Below, piece by piece: positions 32,334-43,101 of a stretch of 59,262 bases of DNA. Location: contig JAFRWW010000017.1 in assembly GCA_017441585.1 (NCBI GenBank), forward strand, positions 1-59,262. Direction: 5' to 3'. The translations under genes and the position numbers were made by a program. Every line of letters starts with the position of its first letter. The first letter of the stretch is position 1. The DNA is from Lachnospiraceae bacterium. Lineage in GTDB: Bacteria > Bacillota > Clostridia > Lachnospirales > Lachnospiraceae. The notes below the pieces were generated by a model. It saw nothing but the letters and a program-made list of their open reading frames with translations. It was not told where the DNA came from and did no database searches.

Positions 32334-35300
32334 ACCGAAACCTCGCAGCCTAACTTTGTTGAATAAATGATCTTCGCGCCCACCTTTTTCCCAGTTATCT
32401 GTTCTATGGCCCTGGAGTAATAATCGAGCTGCGTCGCATACAGATTTACAAGATCCTGAGGCTTTTTGACGGCGTCAGTCTTATAATCCACGATCACATA
32501 CTCGCCATCCTCCCAAAACAAGGCATCAATTATACCCTGGATCAGTATCTCCTTATCGTGAGGATAGCTTTCATCCACTGTATCGGCAGGTACCATGATA
32601 CAAAAAGGCTGCTCGCGTTTAAGATTTCCGTTTAAATATGCATATTTCATACGCTGTCCGATATCCGAGGATACAAAAGCCGTAAAAACCGGAACAGACA
32701 AAACCCTTGCCTGATCCTTTGTCAGAAAGCCCCAGGCGGTGAAATCTTCTATCTGTTTCCTGATACCTTCTTCGGTAAGATCACCACCGTAATTTAAAAG
32801 CTCAAAAAATCTGTGGTAAGCAGTACCTCTCAATGATCCGATCAGGGGAGTATTGCTGTCATCGATCCCCATTTCCCTCTTTATGAATGAAGGTAAGGGC
32901 TTATCGATGTCGGTATTTTGGTTTACATAATCCTCGATTGAATTGACCGAACGCACGTCATCTTGGTTTACATAACTATCCTGTTCATCATATACCAGCT
33001 TCAACGCCTCGTTCTCTTCCATGGCCAGATGCTTAAGCGCCGACACGCTTGCCTTAAGGGGAACAAAAACATCCGTCTCCTCAGTCTTAGCATTACCGTG
33101 GGCATGACCTATGATTTCATTAAAAATGTTATCATAACCCGGTTCCAAACCATTCCGGTCTGTATCTTCCCCGGCAGTGTCCAAAGACTCTAAAAGACTC
33201 ACTCTTCTTTCAAAAATGCTGACGTTGACGTCAAGCTGTCTGTTTATAAGAGTTTGGGAATTAATAAACCTGACTGATAACACCTCTGACCGGGCCTGTA
33301 ATTCATCGAAGGACAGTTCTGATAAGTTCATTGACCTGCACTGTTTCATGAATTCAGGATCATTACAGAGCACCGGCAGCACCCAGTCCGCAAAAGAACG
33401 TCCGTCCAATATCTCCTTCGAAGAAAGTCTCCCATCCTCATTTAATGCATTTATATCTGTAGAAACCAGGAGCCGGTCGTTTAAATATTTCCAGTTATTC
33501 TTTGAAAGAGAAGCCGACATGATCAGCTTCTCTTTTGCCCGGGTCAGGGCGACATAAAATATCCTCAATTCCTCACCCAGGGACTCCCTCTTCATATGCT
33601 CTGCCACAGCCTTTTTAATAACAGTAGTTTTTCTTGTTCTTTTGTCAGTATTGATGTATTCCAGCCCAATACCCATATCGGAATCCATCAGGATCCTGGC
33701 TTTCGTGTCCATGAGATTAAACTGCTTTCCCAGACCTGCCACAATGCAGACAGGGAACTCCAGCCCCTTACTCTTATGGATGGTCATGATCCTCACCGCA
33801 TCATCATTTTCCGAAACGGAATTGCTCTGGCCGTAATCGATCTCATACTTTTTCAATAACTCTATATATTTAATAAAATTAAACAATCCCTTAAAACTTG
33901 TCTTCTCATATTCCGCCGCGTACTGGACCAACATCCTCAGATTATCACAGCGGACGCTTCCGGATTCCATGGCCCTCACGCTCAAAATGAAATCATCTTC
34001 CTCCAACAACGCCTCTATAATTTCTCTCACAGAGCAAAATGCACTCATATTTGCATATTTTTCTATCTTTTCGAGAATTTTTTGCAACTTAAATTTCAGT
34101 GAAAAATCGACGTTTTTTGCATTTATTTCGGGTGTAATTAAAGTATTTTCAGAGTTTCCGGCGGCCTTTGTACGGGTTTCATAACCTTCGTTACCGTCAC
34201 CCGTGTCGGCAGTCACGTTTTCAAGAACACTCGTTACAGAACCAGTAAACTCCGCATATTTCAGGACTGCATCACTAAAAGTTCCCTCCGGATAAGCCCC
34301 TCTTATACGAGCCAGTTCCCCGTCCGTGCACCCTCCAAAGTATCCTTTCAGCACGCTGCAGAGTTTTTCATCATTTTTGAGATTATCCACCACTGAAAGC
34401 CAGTCCAGAACGGTTCTGATCTCATATCCGGAAAAATAACCGTCTTTTAACTCTACGTGCACCGGAATATCATGTTTTTCCAGTACTTTTCTGAAGACCG
34501 AGTCATATCCCCTGGTGCTGCGCAGTAAAATAACGATGTCTGAAAATTTAACATCTCGTAATACATCACTATTGTTATCTTTCACTTTAAGATCTGTCAT
34601 CAGTTCCTTGATCCTGAGGGCGATGCTGTTCGCCTCCAGCTCCACCTTGTCCATGGTCTCATCCGGAGGCAATAAAAGCAGCTCGGCTTTATAGGCATCA
34701 GCATCATAACACTCGGTATTTTTATCCATCTCCGGGAACTGTGCTCCCATGACCAGAGCCGCCGCTTCATCATATTCGACGCCCCCCACATATTCGATCA
34801 TTATCTTTTCAAAGATGGAATTGACGATGTCGATGACCTGTTTTCTGCTCCTGAAATTTTTATGAAGACCTATGATCCTGTTTCTGTAACTATCGTTATC
34901 TTTATCATCGCCGAATTCATAGGTCTTACTCTTTTCAATAAACAGAGCGGGGGTAGCCAGTCTGAATTTATATATGGACTGCTTGACATCTCCCACCATA
35001 AAGAGATTACCCCTTTGGGGCTCACGCTTTGCCAGCGCCTTAAGGATTTTTTCCTGAACCTCATTTGAATCCTGATACTCATCCACATATATCTCTGTAA
35101 AATGATCCCTGTAGGTTTCAGCCACAGCAGATATCTCATCCGTCAGAAAGCCGTTTTCATCCTTTTTATACAGTATTTCCAGCACCAGATGCTCCAAATC
35201 GACAAAATCCAGCAGGTTTCTGTCCCTTTTAGCCCCGGTATAGTCATCCGAAAAGCGCCTTACCAGTCTCACCAGTTCCCTGATCCTGGGGGCACAGGCG

Positions 35301-36313
35301 TTTATATCCGACATCATCGTAACCGGGTCACGGTCATAATATTCTTTAAGCAGCTTTTCCCTGGCCTCCTTATACTTTTTCCTCAGATCGGATACCAGAT
35401 TCTTTTTATCCTCATTTACCGCCATATCCTTTTTAACGGAAGGAAGGCGTGAAAACTCTATCCCTATAAGCGATTCCCTCATCTCTAAGAAATCAGCTCC
35501 CTCTTCCCATTTTTGAAGGACAGCCTCAAAGGCTTCCATTTCCTCACGGATCACATCCTCATACACAAAAGGGCCGTCAGCACTCTCACACAAGGACAGG
35601 GCCTCATTTGCATTTTTTACCGCATTTTTCAGAATATTCCCCGCTTCGGCATAGTATTTCTTCACCTGAGGCAGCTCAAAAAACTCATCAGGATCACAGA
35701 CTTCATAGGGCTCAATACAGGATTCAAGCCACAGGGCAGGATCCGGCTTGGACCCCGAAAAAGTATACAGCCTCTCTATCGCCTCCTCCAGCGCGTCGTC
35801 CGTTTTACCTGTACATATGGCCTCAACAAGGTCGGTAAACGATTGTTTTCCAGTCTCATATTCGCTCTCCAGAAGCTCTTCCATCACTTCTTTTTGCAGG
35901 AGTTTAAGTTCTCCTTCATTTCCCACCCTGAAGGAAGGATCCAGATCGGTCAGATTGTAATTATCATGCAAAAGTCTGGAACAGATTCCGTCTATGGTAT
36001 TGATATATGCCCCGCGAAGCAGCATGCTCTGCCGGCGAAGATGTGTCCTGTAGCTTTCATCTTCATCCTCCGCCGCAGCTGCCACAAGCTCCGCGAGCCT
36101 TTTGGAAAGACGCAGCTTCATCTCATCCGCCGCAGCCCTGGTAAAGGTCATTATCAGGATCCTGTCTATATCACAGCGCTCATTCCTGTCAGCCACGCGT
36201 CCCAGTATCCTCTCCACCAAAACGGCAGTCTTACCCGAACCCGCTGCCGCCGACACCAGGATATTATGACCCCTGTCCTTTATCACTTTTATCTGTTCAT
36301 CAGTAAAATTCAT
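32330..36313 (-). CDS. addA: AddAB helicase-nuclease subunit AddA
   Basis: This 1327-aa protein is the usual length for AddA. It is a UvrD-like helicase: Q-motif region NFTDEQIKVI, Walker A AAAGSGKTAVLVERILGRV, Walker B IYVDEYQDSN, then motif IV-VI sequences including VRIMTIHKSKGLEFPVC and ELRIFYVALTRAKEKL. A C-terminal PD-(D/E)XK nuclease domain follows (LIQGIIDALFWEDGEYVIVDYKTD). With AddB it resects double-strand ends and can degrade foreign DNA. AddB lies about 11 kb upstream on the same strand rather than adjacent. The polymerase gene downstream overlaps its stop. The 118-bp gap upstream of it holds only a partial dispersed repeat. Confidence 0.95.
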   Translation of the reverse strand: MNFTDEQIKVIKDRGHNILVSAAAGSGKTAVLVERILGRVADRNERCDIDRILIMTFTRAAADEMKLRLSKRLAELVAAAAEDEDESYRTHLRRQSMLLRGAYINTIDGICSRLLHDNYNLTDLDPSFRVGNEGELKLLQKEVMEELLESEYETGKQSFTDLVEAICTGKTDDALEEAIERLYTFSGSKPDPALWLESCIEPYEVCDPDEFFELPQVKKYYAEAGNILKNAVKNANEALSLCESADGPFVYEDVIREEMEAFEAVLQKWEEGADFLEMRESLIGIEFSRLPSVKKDMAVNEDKKNLVSDLRKKYKEAREKLLKEYYDRDPVTMMSDINACAPRIRELVRLVRRFSDDYTGAKRDRNLLDFVDLEHLVLEILYKKDENGFLTDEISAVAETYRDHFTEIYVDEYQDSNEVQEKILKALAKREPQRGNLFMVGDVKQSIYKFRLATPALFIEKSKTYEFGDDKDNDSYRNRIIGLHKNFRSRKQVIDIVNSIFEKIMIEYVGGVEYDEAAALVMGAQFPEMDKNTECYDADAYKAELLLLPPDETMDKVELEANSIALRIKELMTDLKVKDNNSDVLRDVKFSDIVILLRSTRGYDSVFRKVLEKHDIPVHVELKDGYFSGYEIRTVLDWLSVVDNLKNDEKLCSVLKGYFGGCTDGELARIRGAYPEGTFSDAVLKYAEFTGSVTSVLENVTADTGDGNEGYETRTKAAGNSENTLITPEINAKNVDFSLKFKLQKILEKIEKYANMSAFCSVREIIEALLEEDDFILSVRAMESGSVRCDNLRMLVQYAAEYEKTSFKGLFNFIKYIELLKKYEIDYGQSNSVSENDDAVRIMTIHKSKGLEFPVCIVAGLGKQFNLMDTKARILMDSDMGIGLEYINTDKRTRKTTVIKKAVAEHMKRESLGEELRIFYVALTRAKEKLIMSASLSKNNWKYLNDRLLVSTDINALNEDGRLSSKEILDGRSFADWVLPVLCNDPEFMKQCRSMNLSELSFDELQARSEVLSVRFINSQTLINRQLDVNVSIFERRVSLLESLDTAGEDTDRNGLEPGYDNIFNEIIGHAHGNAKTEETDVFVPLKASVSALKHLAMEENEALKLVYDEQDSYVNQDDVRSVNSIEDYVNQNTDIDKPLPSFIKREMGIDDSNTPLIGSLRGTAYHRFFELLNYGGDLTEEGIRKQIEDFTAWGFLTKDQARVLSVPVFTAFVSSDIGQRMKYAYLNGNLKREQPFCIMVPADTVDESYPHDKEILIQGIIDALFWEDGEYVIVDYKTDAVKKPQDLVNLYATQLDYYSRAIEQITGKKVGAKIIYSTKLGCEVSV

Positions 36314-36431
36314 ATTCAGATCACCTTAAAGATTCTTCGGGGAAAAAAATAATACATAGATAACTTTACACTATTGCTTTAATAATACACCTGCCCTGCC
36401 GTATAAATCAATTCAACTTAAATCTGATTTC

Positions 36432-38765
36432 TTACTCCTGTCCCTTAAGGGCAGTGGCCATTTCAATATTCTTAACATCCGCTGACAGCACATGGTTCAC
36501 TATGACAGAGAGCAGCAGCGTACCGATGAAGGTAAGCATGTATGATAGGGGATACACGACTATACAATAGTCCATCCCCTCCGGCATATCGGAAAACATC
36601 ACTCCCAGGATCCCGAAGCCTGCGATATATCCAAACAGCGTACCCACTAAAGTGACCCATATGTTCTGCTGCTGCAGAATACCGCGGATGGTTTTGGTAC
36701 TTAGGCCCAGCACCTTCAATGTCGCCATTTCCCTTCTTTTTTCCAGCAGCGAAAGCACGCCGAGATTATATAGAACCACCACCGCCAGGACCACCGCCGC
36801 CGTTATCAGGATAGCCGCCATGGAATACATCATGTCCATCATCTCATCCATGGAAGCCATCATCTCATCCATGCTCTGCACATCGGTGATCTCCTCTTCA
36901 TCCTTTAAACCGGTGTCGACACTCATATTTGTGAGTATCTCGGTGGGCCTGAACTTACAGTCCATCGCTTCAAAGGCTTCCCTGTACATGGTGATGCCCT
37001 GGGCAGAAGGATTCCTGTATATCTGTCCCACTCTCACCCTGTGTTTCTCATCTTCTCCCTGTATGTTCCAGGTGATGAAATCACCTTCCTTAACCCCCAG
37101 CATCTGCGCCATCCTGTAGGACAGGGCACTCTCTTTTTTCGAAAGGACTATATGACCGCGCTTTTCATCCTGAAAATGCATCAGATTACCCGCATCCAAA
37201 ACCGTAAGAGTTCCCGTCTTTACCGCAGTATCGGATCTTAAAACGATGGAGGTATTCTGTATCATCTGCCCCCCATACTTCTTAGCATAGTCCACGGTCA
37301 CCCCGTAGGGCGTATCCTCTTCCATCAGTATCTTTGTTTTAGCTGTGTTTATCTCTCCGTACATCCACCCGGTGATGAAAGTCAGGCTGTCCATGCACCC
37401 CAGGGCGGAAAACATCAGCATGGCGCAGCCTGCAGCTCCTGCAGCCCCCATGAGGGATCTGAGCTTATTCCTCATTATGTCCCTTAAATTCCATCTCACG
37501 GAAAAGCCCAGTTTATCCCACAGGGGACTTTTTTCCAGAAAGGATCTGCCTGTCACCTTAGGGGATGCGGGGTGCAAAGCCTCGGCCGGTATCAGGGCAC
37601 ACTCCCTGCGGCAGGCATACCATGTGATAAGTGTCGTGATCGCCACTTCCAGAACTATCATGATAAAAGAAAGGGATGAAAAGCCCCGTCTCATATATGG
37701 CAGGATGTAGGTATCCGTAAACATGCCTATTATATATGCGGGCAGTGTCCTGTACCCCACCAGGGCTCCAAAAATGCTTCCGAAAAAAGACAAGACAAAA
37801 CCGTAGGACATGTAATGGACCATGATCCGCCTTGTGGAAAAACCCAGTGCCTTCAGAGTGCCGATCTGTACTCTCTGCCTTGAGAGCAGCCTTGACATGG
37901 TGGTGATTATGCCCAGCAGTGATATAAGGACAAACACAATGGGAAAGGCAAAAGACATGGACCTGTGCTGCTGTAACTCAGATGAAAAAGTCGAATATGA
38001 TAAAAGCTCAGACTTGTCCATCACAACCAGCTGCTTATCGTCAAGAACAATCTTTATGCGCTCACCGATACGCCTTGCAAGTATCTTTTCTTCATCAGTC
38101 ATATCACCCAGATTATCTATATCTTCTGCGTCGATCAGGGCGGAATTGAATTCAGGATCATCCAGAGGATATTCGGAAATATCCAGAACGGCCACCCCGT
38201 ATCTGCCGTAGGAGGGCATCATGGAAGCCATATTTTCCACATAATATACAAATTCGGGATGATAAAAAAGGCCTTCTATTTTTTCGGTGAACTCTTTATT
38301 CTCCAGTTTAACCGTTATCGTATCACCAACACCAAGTCCCCTTTTTTTGGCAAAAGTCTTATCCAGCCATATTCCCATACAGCCCGGAGTATAATTTTTC
38401 CCCTCATATATCTTTATCCCGGAAATATCATTATCTTCAAGAAAATAAAGTGTAAGATCGGGATCGTCTCCCAGTTCATCAGATTTAAGAAGTGCTTTTC
38501 CCTTTGTTTCAAGACGTCTTGCGGCGTTTTTGACGCCATTGACTGTTTTTATGTCCGCCATATCTGCCAGGGAAAAATCTCTTCCCCTCACCCAAATATC
38601 CCCAAGGTTACATTCCTCATAATATCTTTCCTCGCAGGCCTTAAGTCCCGTCACCTCCGAATTGATACCGACGAAAACATAGATTCCCAGAAAAGACATC
38701 AGAAAGATTGAGAGGAACTGTATCTTGTTTTCAAGAAGATCTCTTAAGAGTTTTCTTGTCATCAT
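36432..38765 (-). CDS. ABC transporter permease, FtsX/MacB-like
   Basis: This 777-aa protein has two FtsX-type units. An N-terminal membrane segment (about 15-35) is followed by an outside domain to about 270 and three segments around 270-400 (FVLISLLGIITTMSRLLSRQ..QIGTLKALGF). A second unit starts near 440, again with an outside domain and three segments at the end (YNLGVLSLLEKRREMATLKV). The motif R..IGTLKALGFS is typical of FtsX/LolC permeases that couple to MacB/LolD ATPases. It is the last gene of a run with the P-type ATPase, an adaptor and an ATPase. The substrate is unknown; a peptide, lipid or metal complex is possible. Confidence 0.85.
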   Translation of the reverse strand: MMTRKLLRDLLENKIQFLSIFLMSFLGIYVFVGINSEVTGLKACEERYYEECNLGDIWVRGRDFSLADMADIKTVNGVKNAARRLETKGKALLKSDELGDDPDLTLYFLEDNDISGIKIYEGKNYTPGCMGIWLDKTFAKKRGLGVGDTITVKLENKEFTEKIEGLFYHPEFVYYVENMASMMPSYGRYGVAVLDISEYPLDDPEFNSALIDAEDIDNLGDMTDEEKILARRIGERIKIVLDDKQLVVMDKSELLSYSTFSSELQQHRSMSFAFPIVFVLISLLGIITTMSRLLSRQRVQIGTLKALGFSTRRIMVHYMSYGFVLSFFGSIFGALVGYRTLPAYIIGMFTDTYILPYMRRGFSSLSFIMIVLEVAITTLITWYACRRECALIPAEALHPASPKVTGRSFLEKSPLWDKLGFSVRWNLRDIMRNKLRSLMGAAGAAGCAMLMFSALGCMDSLTFITGWMYGEINTAKTKILMEEDTPYGVTVDYAKKYGGQMIQNTSIVLRSDTAVKTGTLTVLDAGNLMHFQDEKRGHIVLSKKESALSYRMAQMLGVKEGDFITWNIQGEDEKHRVRVGQIYRNPSAQGITMYREAFEAMDCKFRPTEILTNMSVDTGLKDEEEITDVQSMDEMMASMDEMMDMMYSMAAILITAAVVLAVVVLYNLGVLSLLEKRREMATLKVLGLSTKTIRGILQQQNIWVTLVGTLFGYIAGFGILGVMFSDMPEGMDYCIVVYPLSYMLTFIGTLLLSVIVNHVLSADVKNIEMATALKGQE

Positions 38766-38784
38766 GGCTTTTATCTATCATAAT

Positions 38785-39489
38785 TCAGTAATTGATCACG
38801 TCTGCGGATTCGGGGTTTTCGTTTTTTACCTGCGAAACCACTTTACCGTTTTTTACTCTTATGACGGTATCCGCGATCCTGGCAAAGGATGCATTGTGGG
38901 TGACCATTACCACTGTCCTGCCCTCTTCACGGCACACTCTTAACAGTAGTCTTAAAACCTCCCGTCCCGTGTCCGTATCAAGGGCTCCGGTGGGCTCATC
39001 ACACAAAAGCAGCTTTGGTTTTTTGGCAATGGCTCTGGCTATGGACACACGCTGCTGTTCACCTCCGGACATCTGGGCTGGAAACTGATGGGCGTGATCA
39101 GAAAGGCCCACCATCTCAAGGCAGCGCATGGGATCCTCGCAGTCATCCTTTACATCCCGCATAAGTGCCACATTTTCATACGCGGTCAGTGTCGGGATCA
39201 GGTTGTAAAACTGGAATACCACTCCCACGCTTAAGGCCCTGAACCGGGTCAGTTCATCGTCATTGTAAAGGGCTATATCCTCGCCCTCGAATAAGAGCTC
39301 CCCGCCTGTGGGAGAATCCATGCCCCCTATAAGATTTAAAAGCGTGCTCTTGCCGGCCCCGGAAGGTCCAAGTATAACTACCATCTCACCCTCGTCTATA
39401 TCCAGGTCGACACCTTTAAGAGCATAAAAGTCATGTTCTCCGGCTCTGTATCTTTTTTCTATGTTCCGAAGGCTCATCAGGACGGACAT
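38785..39489 (-). CDS. ABC transporter ATP-binding protein, MacB/LolD-like
   Basis: This 234-aa ATPase has Walker A GPSGAGKST (41-49), a Q-loop in VGVVFQFYNLIPTLTA, the signature MSGGEQQRVSIARA, Walker B LLLCDEPTGALD and the H-loop His in VMVTHN. The subtype sequence FQFYNLIPTLTA is that of MacB/LolD/FtsE-type ATPases working with FtsX-like permeases. Its ATG overlaps the adaptor's stop (TGATG), and the permease starts 20 bp after it. It powers the mechanotransmission-type exporter formed with its neighbours. Confidence 0.92.
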   Translation of the reverse strand: MSVLMSLRNIEKRYRAGEHDFYALKGVDLDIDEGEMVVILGPSGAGKSTLLNLIGGMDSPTGGELLFEGEDIALYNDDELTRFRALSVGVVFQFYNLIPTLTAYENVALMRDVKDDCEDPMRCLEMVGLSDHAHQFPAQMSGGEQQRVSIARAIAKKPKLLLCDEPTGALDTDTGREVLRLLLRVCREEGRTVVMVTHNASFARIADTVIRVKNGKVVSQVKNENPESADVINY

Positions 39490-40970
39490 CAGTGCACCTC
39501 CAGAGCCGCCGCCCTTTTACCCGTCATACTGTCCGTTACGGCATCGGTGATGAGCTGCTCACCGGACTCGATCCCCGCCTTGCATTCCACGTATTCATCA
39601 TTCACTATACCGGGCTCAAAATATCTTTTTTCTATTTTGCCCCCGGCAAGCAGGTAACAATAACTGCCATCGTCATCCGTGTAATAAGCATCAGCAGGTA
39701 TGAGCACCGCATCGTATGAACGCTGCGTGTATATGGTCACATCTGCATCCACTCCCAGGATGAGATGGCTGTCGGGTTCATCAACCGTCACCTCCACCTC
39801 TATCCTGCTCTTGTCGGAATCATCCGTCACGGCCCGAGAACTGATATATGTCACATATCCTTTATATGACCCGTCAGCCACCTGAACGAGGGCCTCCTGT
39901 CCGCATTCTATGCTGCCTATGTCAAAACGCGACACCTCCACCTTTGCCTTTACTTCGCCGGTGGATTCTATTGTAAACAGTTCCGTCCCTTCCTGAACAA
40001 ACGCATCCTTTTTTACATTACAGGAAGTCACGACTCCGTCAAATTCCGCCTTCACTCCGCCTGTTCCTTTTTCAAGCTCCCTGATAGCCCAAGCTTCGCT
40101 TTCCTTTGCGGCCTCCGCCTGTTTTTCAAGAGATTCCTTTTCCTCCTCGTTCATAAAGGAGGCTTCATAATTCTGCTTTCTTTCTATGGCCTGCTCCCAC
40201 TGTCGCTTTATATCCTCCATATTGTTTGTATCATCGTTTATCTTCTCATTCGCCTCAGGGGAGAGCATGGTATGGTATACACCTGCAGCCTCTGTCTGCA
40301 GATCCAGCAGTTCGTCATTCAGGTCATTCAGATCATTGGTAAGATCCTTTTTCTTTTTCTTTACACGTTGGGGAACTTCTTCCTCCATGGCCCTGTACTT
40401 TTCCACCTTATCCAGAGTCTTATCCAGTTCCTGGGATTTATCCAGAATCTCTTCATTTTTCTGCGCTATCTTTTTGTTTATCCCGTCCACGGCGCACTGC
40501 CGGTTCACATCCTCGGCATGCTGCTGCTCCAAAAGGGCCTGTTCTTCTTCCCTTACGGTGGCATATAAAACGCCATACAAAAGATCCTGTTCCTTAGCTT
40601 CCTCATAACGCTTAAGATTCTCATCGGATTTTTGTATGGCCCCCGCACATGCCGCTTCGCTTTGCTCACGGTTTATCGTGGCTTCGCATCTGGCATATTC
40701 AAGATCTGAAAGATCATATTGAAGAAGTATGTCTCCTTCCTCCACCCTGTCTCCTTCTTTAAGGTCAAAGCTTTCTATGGGGGCAGATACAAGTGCATAA
40801 TATTTTCTGCTCTCCTGCCCGCAGATAGTCGCGCTCTCCTTTACCACTCCGGTAATATCCCCTTTTATTGCAGGGGTGACAGCGTATTTTTCCGGAAGTA
40901 AGATAAAATAAAGCGCAACTATCGCAATGCATGCAAACGTTAAAATGATCCACAAGCTGTTCTTTTTCAT
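39489..40970 (-). CDS. HlyD/MacA-like membrane-fusion adaptor
   Basis: This 493-aa protein has one N-terminal anchor (about 6-24) and an outside lipoyl-like half (VKESATICGQESRKYYALVS, then AEGDILLQYDLSD-type). An unusually long coiled coil runs from about 85 to 300, with the return lipoyl half and beta-barrel domains (GVVTSCNVKKDAFVQEGTEL, then GYVTYISSRAVTDDSDKSRI). This is the adaptor of MacAB-type efflux in Gram-positive bacteria. Its ATG overlaps the P-type ATPase stop (ATGA), so the two are translationally coupled. Confidence 0.85.
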   Translation of the reverse strand: MKKNSLWIILTFACIAIVALYFILLPEKYAVTPAIKGDITGVVKESATICGQESRKYYALVSAPIESFDLKEGDRVEEGDILLQYDLSDLEYARCEATINREQSEAACAGAIQKSDENLKRYEEAKEQDLLYGVLYATVREEEQALLEQQHAEDVNRQCAVDGINKKIAQKNEEILDKSQELDKTLDKVEKYRAMEEEVPQRVKKKKKDLTNDLNDLNDELLDLQTEAAGVYHTMLSPEANEKINDDTNNMEDIKRQWEQAIERKQNYEASFMNEEEKESLEKQAEAAKESEAWAIRELEKGTGGVKAEFDGVVTSCNVKKDAFVQEGTELFTIESTGEVKAKVEVSRFDIGSIECGQEALVQVADGSYKGYVTYISSRAVTDDSDKSRIEVEVTVDEPDSHLILGVDADVTIYTQRSYDAVLIPADAYYTDDDGSYCYLLAGGKIEKRYFEPGIVNDEYVECKAGIESGEQLITDAVTDSMTGKRAAALEVH

Positions 40971-43084
40971 ACCTTTACGTCTTTCCGCACACTTATATCA
41001 TGGCTTGCCGCCGACAAAAGCGACGTCATGCTGTTAAGTCCCAGCGCCACAGTGGTCCCGTTATGAAGCACGGCTGACAGCGAAGGCGTAATCAGCCCAC
41101 GAATTCCCATGGCTATCAGTGCCGTATTGATACCTACTATTGACCTGTAATTAAACCCTATCCTCTTCATAAGCGCTGTGCTAATCTTGCGCAAAATGAC
41201 CAGGCTTTCAAGATCACCGCAGCCTATTGTGATATCGGCGATCTGTCTGGCGATCTGCGCGCCTTCGCTGATGGCGATTCCCACATCAGCCGCTGAAAGC
41301 GCCGGGGAGTCGTTTATTCCGTCTCCCACCATCACTATGCACCGACCCTGTTCTTTTGCCCTCTCCACATATGCTGCCTTATCCTCCGGAAGGACCTCGG
41401 CGTAAAACTCATCTATTCCGGCCTGAGCCGCGATGGCGGCAGCGGTTCTCATGCTGTCTCCGGTCATCATCACCACGTGTTCAAAGCCCAGTTCCTTAAG
41501 CTGTTCCACCACCGACTTTGTCTCTTCTCTCATGGGATCTTCTATCAGGATACATGCCGCAAGCACACCGTCCTTTGCAAAATACAGATGTGAGTATTCG
41601 GCCGGAAGACTGTCGAACAATTCCTTTCTGCCCCCGGGTATGATGACTTTTTCATCCTCAAAGACAAAGTGATAACTGCCGATGACGGCTTTCTCCCCGT
41701 TTATATTGGACGCTATTCCGTGAGCCACCACATACTCAACCTTTGTGTGCAGCTCCTCATGGGTAAGTCCCCGTTCAAGTGCCGCATCCACAACGGCCCT
41801 GGCCATGGAATGAGGGAAGTGTTCCTCAAGGCATGCAGCCTGACGCAACAGTTCATCCTCCGTCTCGGAGGAAAAGGATACCACCTTTACCACCTTGGGT
41901 TTAGCCTTCGTGAGCGTACCTGTCTTGTCAAAAACTATGGTATCGGCCTGAGCCACCACTTCCATGAACCGGCCGCCCTTAACGGTGATATCATGCTCCG
42001 AAGCCTCTCTGACGGCCGAGAGCACAGACACCGGCATGGCCATCTTAAGAGCACACGAATAATCCACCATCAGAACCGATACAGCCTTTATCACATCACG
42101 GCAGAGCAGATATGTAAGGCCCGAAGCCAGAAGAGTATAGGGTACCAGTTTATCCGCAAGCCTTTGGGCCCTGCTCTCCATGGCCGACTTAAGCTTCTCG
42201 GATTCCTCTATCATCTTTACGATTTTGTCAAAGCGTCCGCTTCCGCAGGTTTCCTTTACGCTTACGACTATCTCGCCTTCCTCCAGCACCGTTCCTGCGA
42301 AGACATTGGTACCTGCATACTTGTGGACGGGTACGGATTCACCGGTCATGGAAGCCTGGTTTACCATGGCTTCACCCACAGACACTTCTCCGTCAAAGGG
42401 AATGATATCGCCCATGCGTACTACGACCTTGTCTCCGCAAACAATGTCGTCAGCGTCTTTTTTTACCTCACCCTTATCAGTCAGAAGCCATACCGTATCG
42501 GTATTCAAAGACATGCGCCTTGCAAGATCGTCCACCGAGCGCTTATGGGTCCACTCTTCGAGACTGTCTCCTATCCCAAGCAGGAACATGACTCCGGAGG
42601 CGGTTTTGTAATCCTCTGTCAGCACACAGGCCAGAATGGCTATACCATCCAACAGTTCAACCTGAAGCCTTTTATTTTTCAGAGTTTTAAGACCTCTCCA
42701 TACAAAACCCGCCGTTTTTACCATCGTCCAGCCATGCATTATGGGTTCAGGCATGAACAGTCTCCTGCCGAAGTGCAAAATGACCGAGGTTATGATCCTG
42801 TCCCTGTACATTGCGGACTTTTCTCTTCCGGAGCTTTCAAACACACTCTCCGGAACCTTAACAGAGTCAAATGAAAAGTTCTTTAAAATATCGATAACCC
42901 TTTGACGGGTACAGTCATAAAAGAGCACCGCATCCGCAGTCCTCTCATATATTTGGGTTTTCCCTATCTCATTAAAACCCTGCAGATAGTATTCCAGGGT
43001 ATCAGCCTGACGGAAGGACATCCTTTTCATAAAAAGATGGATCCTCATTCTGTTCCCTGTTTCATGTTTGATCGAAAACTTCAT
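40967..43084 (-). CDS. P1B-type metal-transporting ATPase
   Basis: This 705-aa P-type ATPase has a degenerate N-terminal metal-domain-like region without CxxC and the TGES actuator motif (247-250). The phosphorylated Asp386 lies in DKTGTLT, followed by MTGDSMRTA and VGDGINDSPAL. The metal-site helix before the phosphorylation domain reads YSCALKMAMP instead of CPC. Near the end come HNGTTVALGLNS and a short cytosolic tail. This set resembles CtpC-like Mn/Fe exporters rather than Cu or Zn pumps. The DUF6110 gene just upstream and the feo genes beyond support a role in iron or manganese balance. Metal choice is inferred. Confidence 0.85.
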   Translation of the reverse strand: MKFSIKHETGNRMRIHLFMKRMSFRQADTLEYYLQGFNEIGKTQIYERTADAVLFYDCTRQRVIDILKNFSFDSVKVPESVFESSGREKSAMYRDRIITSVILHFGRRLFMPEPIMHGWTMVKTAGFVWRGLKTLKNKRLQVELLDGIAILACVLTEDYKTASGVMFLLGIGDSLEEWTHKRSVDDLARRMSLNTDTVWLLTDKGEVKKDADDIVCGDKVVVRMGDIIPFDGEVSVGEAMVNQASMTGESVPVHKYAGTNVFAGTVLEEGEIVVSVKETCGSGRFDKIVKMIEESEKLKSAMESRAQRLADKLVPYTLLASGLTYLLCRDVIKAVSVLMVDYSCALKMAMPVSVLSAVREASEHDITVKGGRFMEVVAQADTIVFDKTGTLTKAKPKVVKVVSFSSETEDELLRQAACLEEHFPHSMARAVVDAALERGLTHEELHTKVEYVVAHGIASNINGEKAVIGSYHFVFEDEKVIIPGGRKELFDSLPAEYSHLYFAKDGVLAACILIEDPMREETKSVVEQLKELGFEHVVMMTGDSMRTAAAIAAQAGIDEFYAEVLPEDKAAYVERAKEQGRCIVMVGDGINDSPALSAADVGIAISEGAQIARQIADITIGCGDLESLVILRKISTALMKRIGFNYRSIVGINTALIAMGIRGLITPSLSAVLHNGTTVALGLNSMTSLLSAASHDISVRKDVKV

Positions 43085-43101
43085 CTGACCATACCACCGT
43101 T

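Noticed and set aside
41669..42874. 401-codon plus-strand frame opposite the P-type ATPase
   Set aside because: Antisense shadow of a fully conserved ATPase; composition is the His- and Tyr-rich type typical of such shadows.
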